This document shows positions 30,947-41,900 of a stretch of 61,489 nucleotides of DNA, piece by piece (positions within the stretch are counted from its first letter, which is position 1; each line of letters starts with the position of its first letter). The position numbers and the translations under genes were made by a program. The stretch covers positions 1 through 61,489 of the IMG/VR virus record IMGVR_UViG_3300042567_000475. One strand, 5' to 3'. Below the pieces are notes generated by a model. The model ran no database searches and was not told the DNA's origin. It saw nothing but the letters and a program-made list of their open reading frames with translations. The DNA comes from a virus.

Positions 30947-31375
30947 TTACAATATGGAGAATCCAACAGCGATAAGATTAACAAAGATATCTAAGCTACC
31001 ACCCGTATTGAAAGTTACCCTAAAAGTACAACTTGATGTTGAGATGTTTTTTAATACAACAACTGCGTCATCTCCAACGCTAGAGGAGGCTCCAGAAACA
31101 ATTGTAGCTGTTACGACTGGGTTGCCACTAAAAGGAGGGTATGAGACTGTGTAGTCTACAACGTCCCCATCTGTCTTGTTTGTACTAGAAAAAACATTGA
31201 CAGTCTTAGCAAAAATTTTTATATCTGCTGTTTTTGTGTTTAGGTCATTGACAGTAGAAAAGGCTGAACTTCTATCCCCTACTAAAGTAGTAAGCTGATT
31301 AACTTGTCCAGCTATCTGAGATATATAATCTACATCTAATGGCTGACCTCTATTTGGTGTTGCTAATATTCCCAC
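30947..31375 (-). CDS. Tail/fibre-associated structural protein
   Basis: A 142-residue protein, GTG start with GAGGAG upstream. Helical N-terminus (YISQIAGQVNQLTTLVG) and a beta-sandwich-like C-terminal half (YPPFSGNPVVTATIVSG, then FRVTFNTGGSLDIFVNLIAVG). This resembles small tail tip or receptor-binding proteins placed at the end of tail clusters. Specific role unknown. Confidence 0.6.
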   Translation of the reverse strand: MGILATPNRGQPLDVDYISQIAGQVNQLTTLVGDRSSAFSTVNDLNTKTADIKIFAKTVNVFSSTNKTDGDVVDYTVSYPPFSGNPVVTATIVSGASSSVGDDAVVVLKNISTSSCTFRVTFNTGGSLDIFVNLIAVGFSIL

Positions 31376-31391
31376 AAAATCTCCTCGTTAA

Positions 31392-31400
31392 ATTATATCA
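31392..31400 (-). promoter_or_regulatory. Extended -10 promoter TGATATAAT before the last tail gene
   Basis: TATAAT (31392-31397) preceded by TGA (31398-31400), which is also the stop codon of the upstream gene. A GAGGAG ribosome site follows before the GTG at 31375. Confidence 0.5.
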
Positions 31401-32177
31401 TGGAACAAAAACAATGTTGTCAGTAGCAAACAAAACAGATCCACTTACCTTTTCTACAACATTTGGATACCCGCCAATTTCTGGAGGTTTTATAAAATTA
31501 ATATTTGATCCAGGGGTATAAACGCTAAAATTAGAAGAACTATCTATTCTTGATACCTTTTTTATTCCTGAAAATAAAGAGTAGTCAATTTCTGATCCGT
31601 AAGTAATTTGATTGTTAAAACTTATATTAACATAATCTCCAACAGATAGGGAGTGTGATCTTGCTAAAAAGTATTGGAGGTAGTTGCTAGTTCTGCTTAC
31701 GCCATCTATATTAATTGGTGTATTTGAAACAATAGGGTACTCTGGAAGTTTTACCATTAATTGCAATCCATAATAGGAGAGGCTATTAAATGACACAAGA
31801 TCCATAGGTTTTTTTGCTATGGTTAAAGAGTTAGTGCTTTTTCTTCCTAGATATTGAATTGCATCATAAGAATATAATGTTGCAAAAGTTCCTTCTGTTA
31901 TAGTTTTTAAAATATATCTAACATAAACATCAAAGTTTTGATTGATGTCGGAACTATACCAAAAGGCATCTACCCTATTATTTCCTTCTGAATAAGCATT
32001 ATAAGATGCTGAAGCAGAAGAAAAGTTTATCTGCTCTAGTGCTCTCTTAACCTCACCAATTACTGACCAATCAGAGTATAAGTTTTTATTTCTATTTAAA
32101 ACCCTATATCTTAGTTTGTTGGTTAAGTCTGTAGAAAGGTCTGGTAAATCAGATTTTGCAATAACAACCTTTGGCAT
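31398..32177 (-). CDS. Minor tail protein
   Basis: A 259-residue protein. LRYRVLNRNKNLYSDWSVIG and FWYSSDINQNFDVYVRYILK resemble fibronectin-III-like strands in phage tail proteins. The C-terminal half (YFLARSHSLSVGDYVNISF) shares the 'H.l..GD.V.i.f' style with the neighbour at 32177. Probably exposed on the tail tip. One-base overlap with that neighbour. Confidence 0.65.
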   Translation of the reverse strand: MPKVVIAKSDLPDLSTDLTNKLRYRVLNRNKNLYSDWSVIGEVKRALEQINFSSASASYNAYSEGNNRVDAFWYSSDINQNFDVYVRYILKTITEGTFATLYSYDAIQYLGRKSTNSLTIAKKPMDLVSFNSLSYYGLQLMVKLPEYPIVSNTPINIDGVSRTSNYLQYFLARSHSLSVGDYVNISFNNQITYGSEIDYSLFSGIKKVSRIDSSSNFSVYTPGSNINFIKPPEIGGYPNVVEKVSGSVLFATDNIVFVP

Positions 32178-33580
32178 TAGACAATGTTCACCCCGAACCT
32201 ATATTCTATATACCCCTGAGAGTTTTCTGTTTTCTCAATTGGTTGAGCAGCGTCATAAGAATTTTTTAATTTTGAATAAGCAACCATGCCATACAGTGGA
32301 TTCTCTGTGTTTTCATTGTCTAATCTTATTCCATCAAAAGCTACATAAGATCCGTCGTAGTTGGAAGCACTGTTTAGTGTCTGAGCATAAATTTTTAATC
32401 CGTCAACACGAGCCCAACTAAAATCTGCTCCTGTACTAAAGTCTTTAATTTGTTTTGAAATAACAACATATCTTGATGCAGATAGTTCACCAGAGGTTAG
32501 GAGCTCTGTTGCTGTTGCAATCTGACCACTTATACTGTCAAGGAAATCAAATCTTAATCTAGTTTTTGCAGGAGGACTTTCTGCATCTATATTTTTAGAT
32601 AATACGCTTAGCGCAAACTTTATATAATCCTCTGGAGAGTTTTTGCTAGCATTCAATCTTAATGACGTAGTAAAAATATGTTTTTGTACACTAGAGAACT
32701 CCATGGAGTCGTTGGAAAAAGTTGTCATATTTCCTGGAACAACTAGGCATCTATCATAAAGTCTGGAGTTTTCATATCTAGTTTTTCTTTCATAAAAAGT
32801 AAAAGCTTCATTGTTAGAATTAATGAATAATGCATAAGCAGCAGAACCCGTTACTGGATCTAGGAATGTTGCAGAGCTAACGTTTCCAGATGTATCTGCA
32901 ATGCTATCTGTTACAAGACTTATTGCGTTATCACTTTCTACTAATGATGCAGAAATATTTTTATAAACCCAACCTTCTGTTGTTAAGAAACCAGAAATAA
33001 TTCTGCTATCGTAGTTAAGGGCTAAGCTATTGTTTGAGGATGGATATAGGGCAATCTCAGTCATTTGATATCTTTGGTCTGATGGTAGTTGACCTTTAAA
33101 AACAATTCTTTCTCTATCGTATGATGCTGTTCCTGTGTCAGAAGCACTAGCACTCCAGCTTGCTGGGGTAGCCGATGCAGAAGTAAATGTTTGAGAATAG
33201 GTTATTTGATTTGATGTTGTAGTATCAACTACATAAATGCCTTCTTTAATATCATTTGAAGTATTGGAGAGGCTAAAATCTATGGTTACTGAATCCCCCA
33301 ACTTCATACCGTGGGGTCCAGCTAAATCAACTGTAACTACGCCATTGGTTTGTTGCCAGGAATCTATGTCAATAACAATGTTGTCACTAACTAGTCCACG
33401 AGAAGTCACTGGAATCCTAAAAGCCTCAAAATCCATTGATTGTTTTGTAGTGGATGACTGATCTGTCTCATCTAAATCTAAGGGAGTGGCTCCAACTCCT
33501 ACTGAAATATAAGCTGCATACTCAGGAGATTGCCCCAAAAGATATTTAGTTATGATATTGTTTCCCTTATTAGTAATCAT
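32177..33580 (-). CDS. Minor tail/fibre protein
   Basis: A 467-residue beta-rich protein. LLGQSPEYAAYISVGVGATP is a typical opening of a tail-tip protein of siphophages. The middle has TVDLAGPHGMKLGDSVTIDF and a carbohydrate-module-like region (about residues 200-400). It overlaps both neighbours, so it is part of the distal tail operon. Receptor binding is inferred from position. Confidence 0.65.
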   Translation of the reverse strand: MITNKGNNIITKYLLGQSPEYAAYISVGVGATPLDLDETDQSSTTKQSMDFEAFRIPVTSRGLVSDNIVIDIDSWQQTNGVVTVDLAGPHGMKLGDSVTIDFSLSNTSNDIKEGIYVVDTTTSNQITYSQTFTSASATPASWSASASDTGTASYDRERIVFKGQLPSDQRYQMTEIALYPSSNNSLALNYDSRIISGFLTTEGWVYKNISASLVESDNAISLVTDSIADTSGNVSSATFLDPVTGSAAYALFINSNNEAFTFYERKTRYENSRLYDRCLVVPGNMTTFSNDSMEFSSVQKHIFTTSLRLNASKNSPEDYIKFALSVLSKNIDAESPPAKTRLRFDFLDSISGQIATATELLTSGELSASRYVVISKQIKDFSTGADFSWARVDGLKIYAQTLNSASNYDGSYVAFDGIRLDNENTENPLYGMVAYSKLKNSYDAAQPIEKTENSQGYIEYRFGVNIV

Positions 33581-34031
33581 TTTCCCTCACACTATTAATT
33601 TTACCATCTGTTTCAATTTGTAGTTCAACAAATTCTGTTTCTTTTATATTTTCAAATTCAATTACAAGATTGTCTCCATCAAAATAAACGTTTGTCAAAA
33701 GGTTGCTTGGTGGAAGCAACTCATTACTTGAATAGAATTTATCTTGGGGTATTTTACTAACTAATTTAATTGAAAACTGATCAAAAATAGATTTGTAAGA
33801 TGCTTTGTTTATAAGTATAAATGATGGGTCAAAGTCAATTGCTATCTTTTTTAAATTTATTATTGTAGAATATGACAGGTTTATTCCAGAAATAGTGTCG
33901 TGCCTAACTAGGTTTATTAAACTTGTTCCTCCAATATCTTGAAAAAGAAATTGTTCTATTTCTGCTACGCTCACAGATTGAGAGCTTATGTTTACAATAT
34001 CTCTTGATGGAATCTTTATTGCATCTGTCAT
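33570..34031 (-). CDS. Tail-associated protein
   Basis: A 153-residue protein. Helical N-terminal part (VSVAEIEQFLFQDI), beta strands with YFDGDNLVIEFENIKETEFVE at the end. It overlaps both neighbours and lies between the large tail protein and the fibre genes. No family is recognised. Confidence 0.55.
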   Translation of the reverse strand: MTDAIKIPSRDIVNISSQSVSVAEIEQFLFQDIGGTSLINLVRHDTISGINLSYSTIINLKKIAIDFDPSFILINKASYKSIFDQFSIKLVSKIPQDKFYSSNELLPPSNLLTNVYFDGDNLVIEFENIKETEFVELQIETDGKINSVRENDY

Positions 34032-37000
34032 ATTATTTCAACCACCTTAATTGATTGGCCTGGGCCGTCCAAGGATCTTGAATATGATATATCCTGAACG
34101 ACAAACCTAGTCTCTGGATCAACATATTCTATTTCACCTGGCATCATATAGTCTATTGTAACAATGTCTCCAAGTTGCAAATGGGGCATTGGAAAGGTAT
34201 TGATAACTATTTCTCTTCTGGGTTCCATAGTCTTCTCTATTAACCATCCCATTAAACTATTTGCATCATCTTCTGATTGAATATACATAGACTCTAAGCT
34301 AAACTCTTTTAGCCCGTATCTAGATCTGCTTGCTTTAATTTTATTATATTTTTGCAGACTAATGTTGGGAGAAGTAATTTCGTTACCTTGGTAAGAGGGG
34401 TCTGAATAATTAGAAAGTTTGTTAAAGTATTTATCTACAGATAAAACTTGTGTTGTATTCTGAGTAAAAGTTATCCCCAAGATCCTTAAATAATTTCCCG
34501 TAGTTTCGTCTAAGACAATTGCCTTGTCTGATGAATTAAATATTAAAAATTCTGATTCATACGCCCCTCCGTAAAATTTAGAAACTGTGTAGCCTCTATC
34601 GTTAGAAAATGTTTTAGCAATTTTTGAATAAAAAGAAGGGTAGGCTAGGTCATATTTAATGTTAAAATGGGCACACTCCCTCATGATTGTTCCAAACTCT
34701 TCAAAGTAAACTTTGTATTGAGTATTTGTATCTGGACTAATGCCTGTTAGGTATGTCGATTGAACCATTCCAGATATTGCGTATTTTCTAAGAAACTCAC
34801 TGGTAGATATCCCATTCTCATCAAAGACATTATTGGTTTGAGATATTTGACTATTTGTATTTTTAGCAACAAGGTCATCTAGTGCATACATGTTTTCAAA
34901 CATACAATGAGAGCTTCCTCTAACGAATAGAGCCATGGATGTGTTGATCGGTAATGGGCTTGTGTCATTAACTATTTGAATAAGTATGTTGTTTATGTAT
35001 AAATAAAATCTTATTCCTCCCCCACTTAAAGATTCATATTCAATTGATAAGTCATAAACTGTAGACTCTTCAGTAGTAGCGATTCTGTCTTGACCAACAA
35101 AAAATCCAGAGTCAACAAGGATGTTTGACAACCCTCCCCAAAGTTTTATAGGGGTAGCTGGAGAATTAGCGGTGTCTCCAACTTTCACATTTTTATTTAC
35201 TTTGTAAAATATTATATTATGCAGTGTTGAATTTATTTCTTCAGAATCATCTGCCAGAATATAGCTATCTATGTTTGTTTCATTTAGTGATGCAATCTCA
35301 AAATAATACCCGCTACCATTAGTTGGGTCTACCATAATACCCATTCCTCCAGAACTTGCATTTACACCAAATGAGCTTGGATTGCTTGGTGATTGCAAAG
35401 AAAAATAGTTACTTGATCCATTTGAGATTTGTCCAGAGTTTCTATTGACTTTTCCAATGATCCTCATCCTGGTTCCAAAACTTCTAAAAGAAAAATTAGT
35501 AGAGAGGTCCTTGTAAACATAAGAGACAAGATCTCTTGGGCTGGGAACAACTGGGTCTGATGCTGGACCAGTAATGACAAGTGCAGAAGATTGAACTGCC
35601 CCAGAGTCTGTTACTAAAAGATTATTTACTTCACCCTCAGCAAAAACTTTTGAAGACATGAAGTTTTTTATTATTCCATTTCTTTTAGACTTTCTAGCAA
35701 CAGTATTTATTTCTGCTAGCTCAACTCTCTGTGTAGTGCTTATCACTGGATTAACTATGCTTGCCGTAGGCTTGTTAGAAAAAATAAGATCTGAATACAT
35801 TTTTAAACCGTAGGTATTATCGTTGTCTGACCAATAGGGGTTAAGACCTGCGGAATGAAAAGTTATTTCTGTTCCAAATTGATTTCTTCCATGAACCCTT
35901 ACATCTCCATTTTTTAATATTGCAGACTCATTTACATTTTCATAGTATGGCTCAGAGTATATTCTTACCCTACCCGTTGGAAACATCTTTCCATTAAAGG
36001 CTAGGCTGCCAAAGTACTTCTGATACTCTTGGTTGCTTGATATCCAAACTACTGGTTCAGCGGAAGATGGGACAGAGTATTCAACGGCATCAAATCTAAT
36101 AATTTCTCCATTGGCGTATAAGTAACCTTGAAATCTTGGAAGCCAGTAAACGCTTTCTCCAAAATCAATAATGTTGTTAACCACTTGACGATTTGCAACA
36201 TAAGGAGCACTTGCACTAATGGGGTTGTTTAATGCCATGGCTCCCAGGGCGTAGCCACTTGAGACCTTGTTAGCTTCGTTAATAGTCTTGGTTTCATCAG
36301 TTGCTGCAACCTCCCACAAAAGAACTGGCTTATACTTATAAACTCTTTCGGAATCTAGTTTTAGCATTGAAGATAGGCTAGAAACTTCTCTTTGAATATA
36401 TCTGATGGTGTACATGATTTGTCCACTATTGATAATTCTTGTTTGATTATCTGAGATGGATTCAATGTTTGCAATCGTGTCATCGTTACCTAAAAGAATC
36501 ATGTCGGTTTCTCTATCGGTAGCATCTGGGAATAGAAACTCTTTTGACATAACGATAAAATTATTGTATTCATCAAAGAACATTGCAGTTTGTGTAGCAA
36601 CAGCCAGTCTTTGTAAGATCTCTGCAACGCTTACATTTGGTTCTACAAAAAAGAACGGAAGAATCGGGTCGTTTGCTGATGTAATATTTCTAAAAGAGTA
36701 ATTACTAAATCCTATATAATCTAGCATTGTAGATATGGCATAAGTTAGAGTAGTTTCTTGGGTAAGAACACTTGGAGCATTTGTTGTTTCTAATCTAAAA
36801 AATAAATCTCTTAGGGGAATAGATATTGTTGAGTCTCCCCCAGATGGTCTTGGAAATTCTTCTGCATAAAAAGTTTTAATGGGAACATATTTATCATACC
36901 CGTTTACATTTAAAATTGTTTCGTATATAACAAACTTGGTATTTTGTCTTGCGTATTCAGATACAATACTTCCCGTCAAACCATTAAAGATATTAGCTTC

Positions 37001-38323
37001 TGTAAAAATGTTATTAAAGTTTGCAATGCTAATTGCTCCATTTGAAACTGAAAGAGATCCTACAGGAAGGCCCATGCTTTGATTTGCAATAGATTTTGTT
37101 ATGTCAAATGACTCTGTATAATTTGAAAGGTTTACTACTAGTCTGGGAGATATTTCTATAACATCTAATGAAGAATCTGAAGAGTTCATTGTTTTTACAA
37201 CCACTCTAATCCCCCTTATTTGTTCAAACTCTGTAAAAAAATTCTCTCCATTAACTGTGTAGTAGATTGGATCTGATGGCTCTGTTACTGTTCCATTAGT
37301 CTTAACGATAGTTTCTTCATATAAGGACCATCCATAACTAACACTAGAGGTAGTCCATTCTGAACCGTCCCATATTTTTAATACACCTTGTGGGTTTGAG
37401 TCATCATCAACAATATATGCATAGCCCACAAGAGATCCCTGGTTGGGAAGCAAGGATGTAGTTGTTCTTCCAAGATAAGTAAATGTTGTAGCAAATCCTA
37501 GTGGGACTTTGATTCCATAAAAAATTTCTAAGTGACCATCTTTGGGAATTATTGGAGAGTCGTCTAGTCTTAAAGAGTTTTCATTAAACTCAATTGCATC
37601 TACCCAAGAGCTTCCCTTTAGTACTTGTATTTTAAATCTTTGTGGAACTGTAGCGTTTGAGTATGCAAAGAGAGGGTCTTCAATTACTAAGTCCCCTGAA
37701 GTTCTCATGCTGCCAAGGTTAACTGATCCTACGTTTGTTTGAATCTTTACAACAATTCTATTTGCATTTACAGGATTCTTATAAACAATAAATGGACAGG
37801 CATCATCAATACCATACCCATCTATCCCGATAGCAGCGGGAGTTGAAATTCCTCTCTCTGTTCCATTTTCTGTTCTGTAAGAACTCCAATATTTAAAGTA
37901 ATCATTACGAGAGGGCATGTAGTATCTTGGCCTATCGCCAGATCTAACATTGTCAATATATGATCCCGCTAAAAATCTTGCTTTATTTATTCCAGACCTT
38001 GGTCTAAATGGAAGAAGGCAGTCTCCCAGAGAGTAGTACAAGTCTTTTGTTTTATCTACAACAGAAAAATTTTCATCTTCAGTATCTGAGTACTCTTTGT
38101 ATGAAAGCTCAGCTTCTGTATAGTAGTCTCCAGTATCAAACTCATCGTATGTAGATATTGCTTCCAGGAACTTTGCTTCTGTCCCAAATGGGCGGTAGCG
38201 ATAGTTTCCAACTCTAGAAACATTATCTAAATCATTTAAATTAAACTCAGCTAAGATGAGAGAGGATATCTTTAATGAGTGACTATTGGAAAACGCATCT
38301 TGTAGGTCTGAGTCCTCAAACAT
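34028..38323 (-). CDS. Large minor tail protein (tail tip/baseplate hub)
   Basis: A 1431-residue protein downstream of the tape measure and the distal-tail-like gene, the usual place of the hub or central fibre protein. The N-terminal third is beta-rich and modular. A region around residues 900-1110 (SFRSFGTRMRIIGKVN, GGMGIMVDPTNGSGYYFEIA, IRFYLYINNILIQIV) looks like a LamG/concanavalin-type lectin domain. The C-terminus (PHLQLGDIVTIDYMM) has the beta motif of hub proteins. Probably touches the host surface glycan. Confidence 0.7.
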   Translation of the reverse strand: MFEDSDLQDAFSNSHSLKISSLILAEFNLNDLDNVSRVGNYRYRPFGTEAKFLEAISTYDEFDTGDYYTEAELSYKEYSDTEDENFSVVDKTKDLYYSLGDCLLPFRPRSGINKARFLAGSYIDNVRSGDRPRYYMPSRNDYFKYWSSYRTENGTERGISTPAAIGIDGYGIDDACPFIVYKNPVNANRIVVKIQTNVGSVNLGSMRTSGDLVIEDPLFAYSNATVPQRFKIQVLKGSSWVDAIEFNENSLRLDDSPIIPKDGHLEIFYGIKVPLGFATTFTYLGRTTTSLLPNQGSLVGYAYIVDDDSNPQGVLKIWDGSEWTTSSVSYGWSLYEETIVKTNGTVTEPSDPIYYTVNGENFFTEFEQIRGIRVVVKTMNSSDSSLDVIEISPRLVVNLSNYTESFDITKSIANQSMGLPVGSLSVSNGAISIANFNNIFTEANIFNGLTGSIVSEYARQNTKFVIYETILNVNGYDKYVPIKTFYAEEFPRPSGGDSTISIPLRDLFFRLETTNAPSVLTQETTLTYAISTMLDYIGFSNYSFRNITSANDPILPFFFVEPNVSVAEILQRLAVATQTAMFFDEYNNFIVMSKEFLFPDATDRETDMILLGNDDTIANIESISDNQTRIINSGQIMYTIRYIQREVSSLSSMLKLDSERVYKYKPVLLWEVAATDETKTINEANKVSSGYALGAMALNNPISASAPYVANRQVVNNIIDFGESVYWLPRFQGYLYANGEIIRFDAVEYSVPSSAEPVVWISSNQEYQKYFGSLAFNGKMFPTGRVRIYSEPYYENVNESAILKNGDVRVHGRNQFGTEITFHSAGLNPYWSDNDNTYGLKMYSDLIFSNKPTASIVNPVISTTQRVELAEINTVARKSKRNGIIKNFMSSKVFAEGEVNNLLVTDSGAVQSSALVITGPASDPVVPSPRDLVSYVYKDLSTNFSFRSFGTRMRIIGKVNRNSGQISNGSSNYFSLQSPSNPSSFGVNASSGGMGIMVDPTNGSGYYFEIASLNETNIDSYILADDSEEINSTLHNIIFYKVNKNVKVGDTANSPATPIKLWGGLSNILVDSGFFVGQDRIATTEESTVYDLSIEYESLSGGGIRFYLYINNILIQIVNDTSPLPINTSMALFVRGSSHCMFENMYALDDLVAKNTNSQISQTNNVFDENGISTSEFLRKYAISGMVQSTYLTGISPDTNTQYKVYFEEFGTIMRECAHFNIKYDLAYPSFYSKIAKTFSNDRGYTVSKFYGGAYESEFLIFNSSDKAIVLDETTGNYLRILGITFTQNTTQVLSVDKYFNKLSNYSDPSYQGNEITSPNISLQKYNKIKASRSRYGLKEFSLESMYIQSEDDANSLMGWLIEKTMEPRREIVINTFPMPHLQLGDIVTIDYMMPGEIEYVDPETRFVVQDISYSRSLDGPGQSIKVVEII

Positions 38324-38904
38324 TAAACTTCCTCAAGACTAACAGATATATCCCACATGTCATAATTTGTTCCGCCACGTTTAATTACGTCATGGTCAAA
38401 TGAGGAAAAGAATACCTGTAAAACTTGATTATATTCTGCTAAATGACCATAGGTATTTTCAGTAAACTCATTGTATTTATCATATGCAAGAAGAATATAA
38501 AACGATCCTGTATGATTTTCATACCAATTTACAATGTCTACGCCTCCAGCTCCTAAGTCTGCTGTGAAATCTTCTACATTGTTGGTCAATACGCCAAGAT
38601 CAGAAAATGTTGCAGATGCGGAAAATGCACGGGAAGGCAAAAGATTCCATGAAAAAGAAAGTCTCTGTTTATCTGCTATGTGATAAGATCTCATAGTTCC
38701 ATTAATCATTCTTTTTTTGTTCTCTATTCTTTCACAAGATATAGAAATCTCTGATCTATTGTGGTCAGAAAGAATTATAAAGTCTTCAAATTCTGTGCCA
38801 ACTGGAACAAACTTTCCATTGCTTTTTTCATATGCATCAGCCCAGACAATTGCTTGGGGTCTTGAATAAGCAGATCTTCCAGCCATATATAAACTATTAG
38901 CCAC
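38323..38904 (-). CDS. Distal tail-like protein
   Basis: A 193-residue protein directly after the tape measure gene. WADAYEKSNGKFVPVGTEFE and KQRLSFSWNLLPSRAFSA are followed by beta strands. Position and size fit a distal tail (Dit-like) adaptor between tail tube and hub, but no specific motif was recognised. Confidence 0.6.
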   Translation of the reverse strand: MANSLYMAGRSAYSRPQAIVWADAYEKSNGKFVPVGTEFEDFIILSDHNRSEISISCERIENKKRMINGTMRSYHIADKQRLSFSWNLLPSRAFSASATFSDLGVLTNNVEDFTADLGAGGVDIVNWYENHTGSFYILLAYDKYNEFTENTYGHLAEYNQVLQVFFSSFDHDVIKRGGTNYDMWDISVSLEEV

Positions 38905-41900
38905 GGATGTTATTACTCCTTATACCTTTATTTTCAGTCATTTTAATCTTTTGCATCACGGCGTTTGCTACATCATTTGCATCCATGTCGGAGCCATTTA
39001 ACGTTACGTTTACATTATAATTATACATTGATCCAGACTTTTCTGTTTTATTAGAAGAATTGAAAGAGTTAGTTTTCATAGTTGGGAAGACTTGACCATT
39101 TAGTAATTCTAGTAAAGGTCCATATTGTTCTGCAACTCTTTTTCTTACAACAAATTCCCCTGGGGTGAGCAGAGCTGGAACCTTGTCTGTCATTCCTCTT
39201 CCAGGAACGATAGATCCATATGCATATTTTTTAGCTGATCCTCCATACATCATTCCTGGAGCACGTTCTGTAGATCCTTTGTAATTTACCATTCCACCTA
39301 TAGCATAATTAGAAATAAAACCACCAAAAGCTCTGTTTGCTGCTCTTGCTTTTGCTGCATTTGCTGCTGCTCTTACTGCTGCTGCTGCATCTGCTGCCCT
39401 ATCTGCTGCTGATGGTCCTGCTACTCTTTTTGCCGCTGCTTCCGCTGCTGCTCTTGCCCTGTCTGCTGCTGCCGCTGCTGCTGCTTTTGCTCTTTGTGCT
39501 TCTGCTTCATTTGCTTTTGCTTGCGCTGCTGCTCTCGCTTTTGCTGCATTTGCTGCTGCTTCCGCTGCTGCTCTTGCTGCTGCTGCATCTCTTACTGCTG
39601 CTGCTGCATCTGCTGCCCTATCTGCTGCTGATGGTCCTGCTACTCTTTTTGCCGCTGCTTCCGCTGCTGCTCTTGCTGCTGCTGCCAATCTTGCTGCATC
39701 TGCCAATCTTTGTGATTGATCTGCTGTTGGTGTTGGTGCTGATGGTGCTGATGGTGTTAATGTTTTTACTGGTGGTATATTAACAGAATTCGATCCCCCT
39801 CCACCGCTACCGCCGAGGTACCCGCCACCAGTGGTTAGGGCTGGACCAGCTGGATTTAAAAGCATCCCGCTTTGACCAATAGGGTAAGGGTCGGGTGCTG
39901 GCTCTGCTGGTGTTGCTTCTGTCTCCCCAGCATTATCTCCTGGAATAGTTTTGTTTAAACGATCTTGATCCTTTTGGAGATCTTTTAATTTAACTCTAAG
40001 ATTTTCTAGCGCCTCTGCAGCGTTATTATATTTTGTTGCAAGCCTATCGGCTTCATTATTTATTTGTATTTGCAAGTCATATATTTTATTTTCAGCAGGT
40101 AGTATTTTAGTACTTTGAATTATATAAATCTCATCTTGAATTACTCTTTGTCTCATCTGAAGATCTTCAATATCTTTATTAATCTTTTTCTTTTGCTTTT
40201 CTATTTCAAGAATTTTATTTTGAATGTTTTGAGTTGCTTTTTCTTTTTGAGACTCAAGAGCAGATCTTGCCTCTTCTCTACTTTGTCTGGCAAGTTCTTG
40301 TGACATTCCCAAAGCACCTTGGGCTGCAGCAGCAACGTCACCACGGGAAAGTGCTTGAGCAACATCAAGTTGCCCCTGCTTAAGTTTTGCAATATTTTCT
40401 TCTCTGTTATATATTTCATCAAGAGCTTCAATTTGAGCATCATATGCTTCAGAAGTTTTATCAGATAGTTCTTGAAGCTTTTCTATTTGATCGTCAAGGG
40501 GTTCAAGTTCTCTTTGCTTAAGTTCAATGTTTCTACCAATTATATCAACTTCTTGTTGTTTTCCTCTAACAATCTTTTCTTGCCCGTCAATAATTTTTTG
40601 CTGAGCTTCAACCAGATCTTCAAGAGGTTTAACTATCTCAATCTCTTCAATCTGACGTTGAACATCTTTTATTTCCATAAGGTTGTCGCGTTTTTCTTGT
40701 TCAAGTCTGCCTGGATCTCTAGCATATTCTGCTGCTTTTAATTTATTATAAGCATCTGTAAGGAGTTCTACCTTTCCAGTAGCATCCCCTGCTTTTAATC
40801 CCGCTGCTGCCAGTGCAGCAGCTAACTCTGGAGTTTTTCCTTCATTAATAAAACCTAGTTCTGCAACTAATAATGATGTTTGAGTTTTCATGTCAGTAAT
40901 AGACCCTGAAATTTTTTGAGCTTGATTGATTATAGGAGCATCTCTTTCTGCTGCTTCTCTCGCTTCTTTAAAAGCTTGTAATTTTTGATTAATCTCCCTT
41001 TTTTCTTCTTTACTTGTTCCTTTATCTTTTAGTTTTCTTCTTAGCTGTTGAGCATAAAGAAGATCTTCATCAGAAATGAGTTCTCTAATAGCATTTATGT
41101 CATCTTCATATAGACCCTTGTCTGCTAATTTTTTATTGTATTGTGAAGAAAGAGCAGTTTTTTTAGACTCTTGAACCAATGCTTGTGGAGTTAATGCAGC
41201 CATTGCTGCGGCGTCTGAAATCTTTGTTTTTTGGTAATCAGCATATGCTGCCTTGACTTTTTCAAGTCCACCCTTGATAAGTTTTAGTCCTGCTGCACCT
41301 TGAGACCTTAAATATTCTAAAAATTCAGGTGCAAATGGGCCAGCTATAAAGTTTTTAAATCCTTTTTCATTTTGAAGATTTGATATACCTTTAAAGGTTT
41401 CCCCTGATAATTTTGCTTGTTCTTTAAGTTGTTGGGCTATTGACTTTTCTCCACCGCCACTACTACCTGAGCTAGATCCAGAGCCAGGAATTGGTGCAAC
41501 AGTTGCCTCTACTAATGCTTTTTCTGTACCTATTTGACTTTGCAAAGATGCAATTCTTTTCAAAATTATTTGTCTTGATTCTGCATCTGTCGCAGTTTTT
41601 AGTGCTGCCATTGCACTGTTTAATTGCATAACAAGTGATAAATTTTTAACTTCATATCCCATTCTTATTTCAATCATTTGTTCTTGAACAACTGGATCTA
41701 ATTTATCAAAGTTTTTAAATTGTTCTCTTAGTCCAGCTATCGCATTTGCTGCTGCTTCTTGTGGAGTTCCTCCTGCTATATTTTTTCCACTATAAGCAAC
41801 AGCAATATCTATCATTGCTTTTTTTCTAATTTCTGAATTACCACTTTCTAAGTCTTTCATGGCTTTGTTAAGTTTTATAACATTTTTTGATACTTGCTCT

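Noticed and set aside
39340-39700. GCT/GCN-rich repetitive DNA as a CRISPR or non-coding repeat array
   Set aside because: The units are in frame, lack spacers of constant length and encode an Ala-rich coiled segment of the tape measure protein.
39337-39783. 148-codon plus-strand leucine-rich frame that looks like a membrane protein
   Set aside because: It is the reverse complement of the alanine-codon (GCN) repeat of the tape measure gene and has no start signals.
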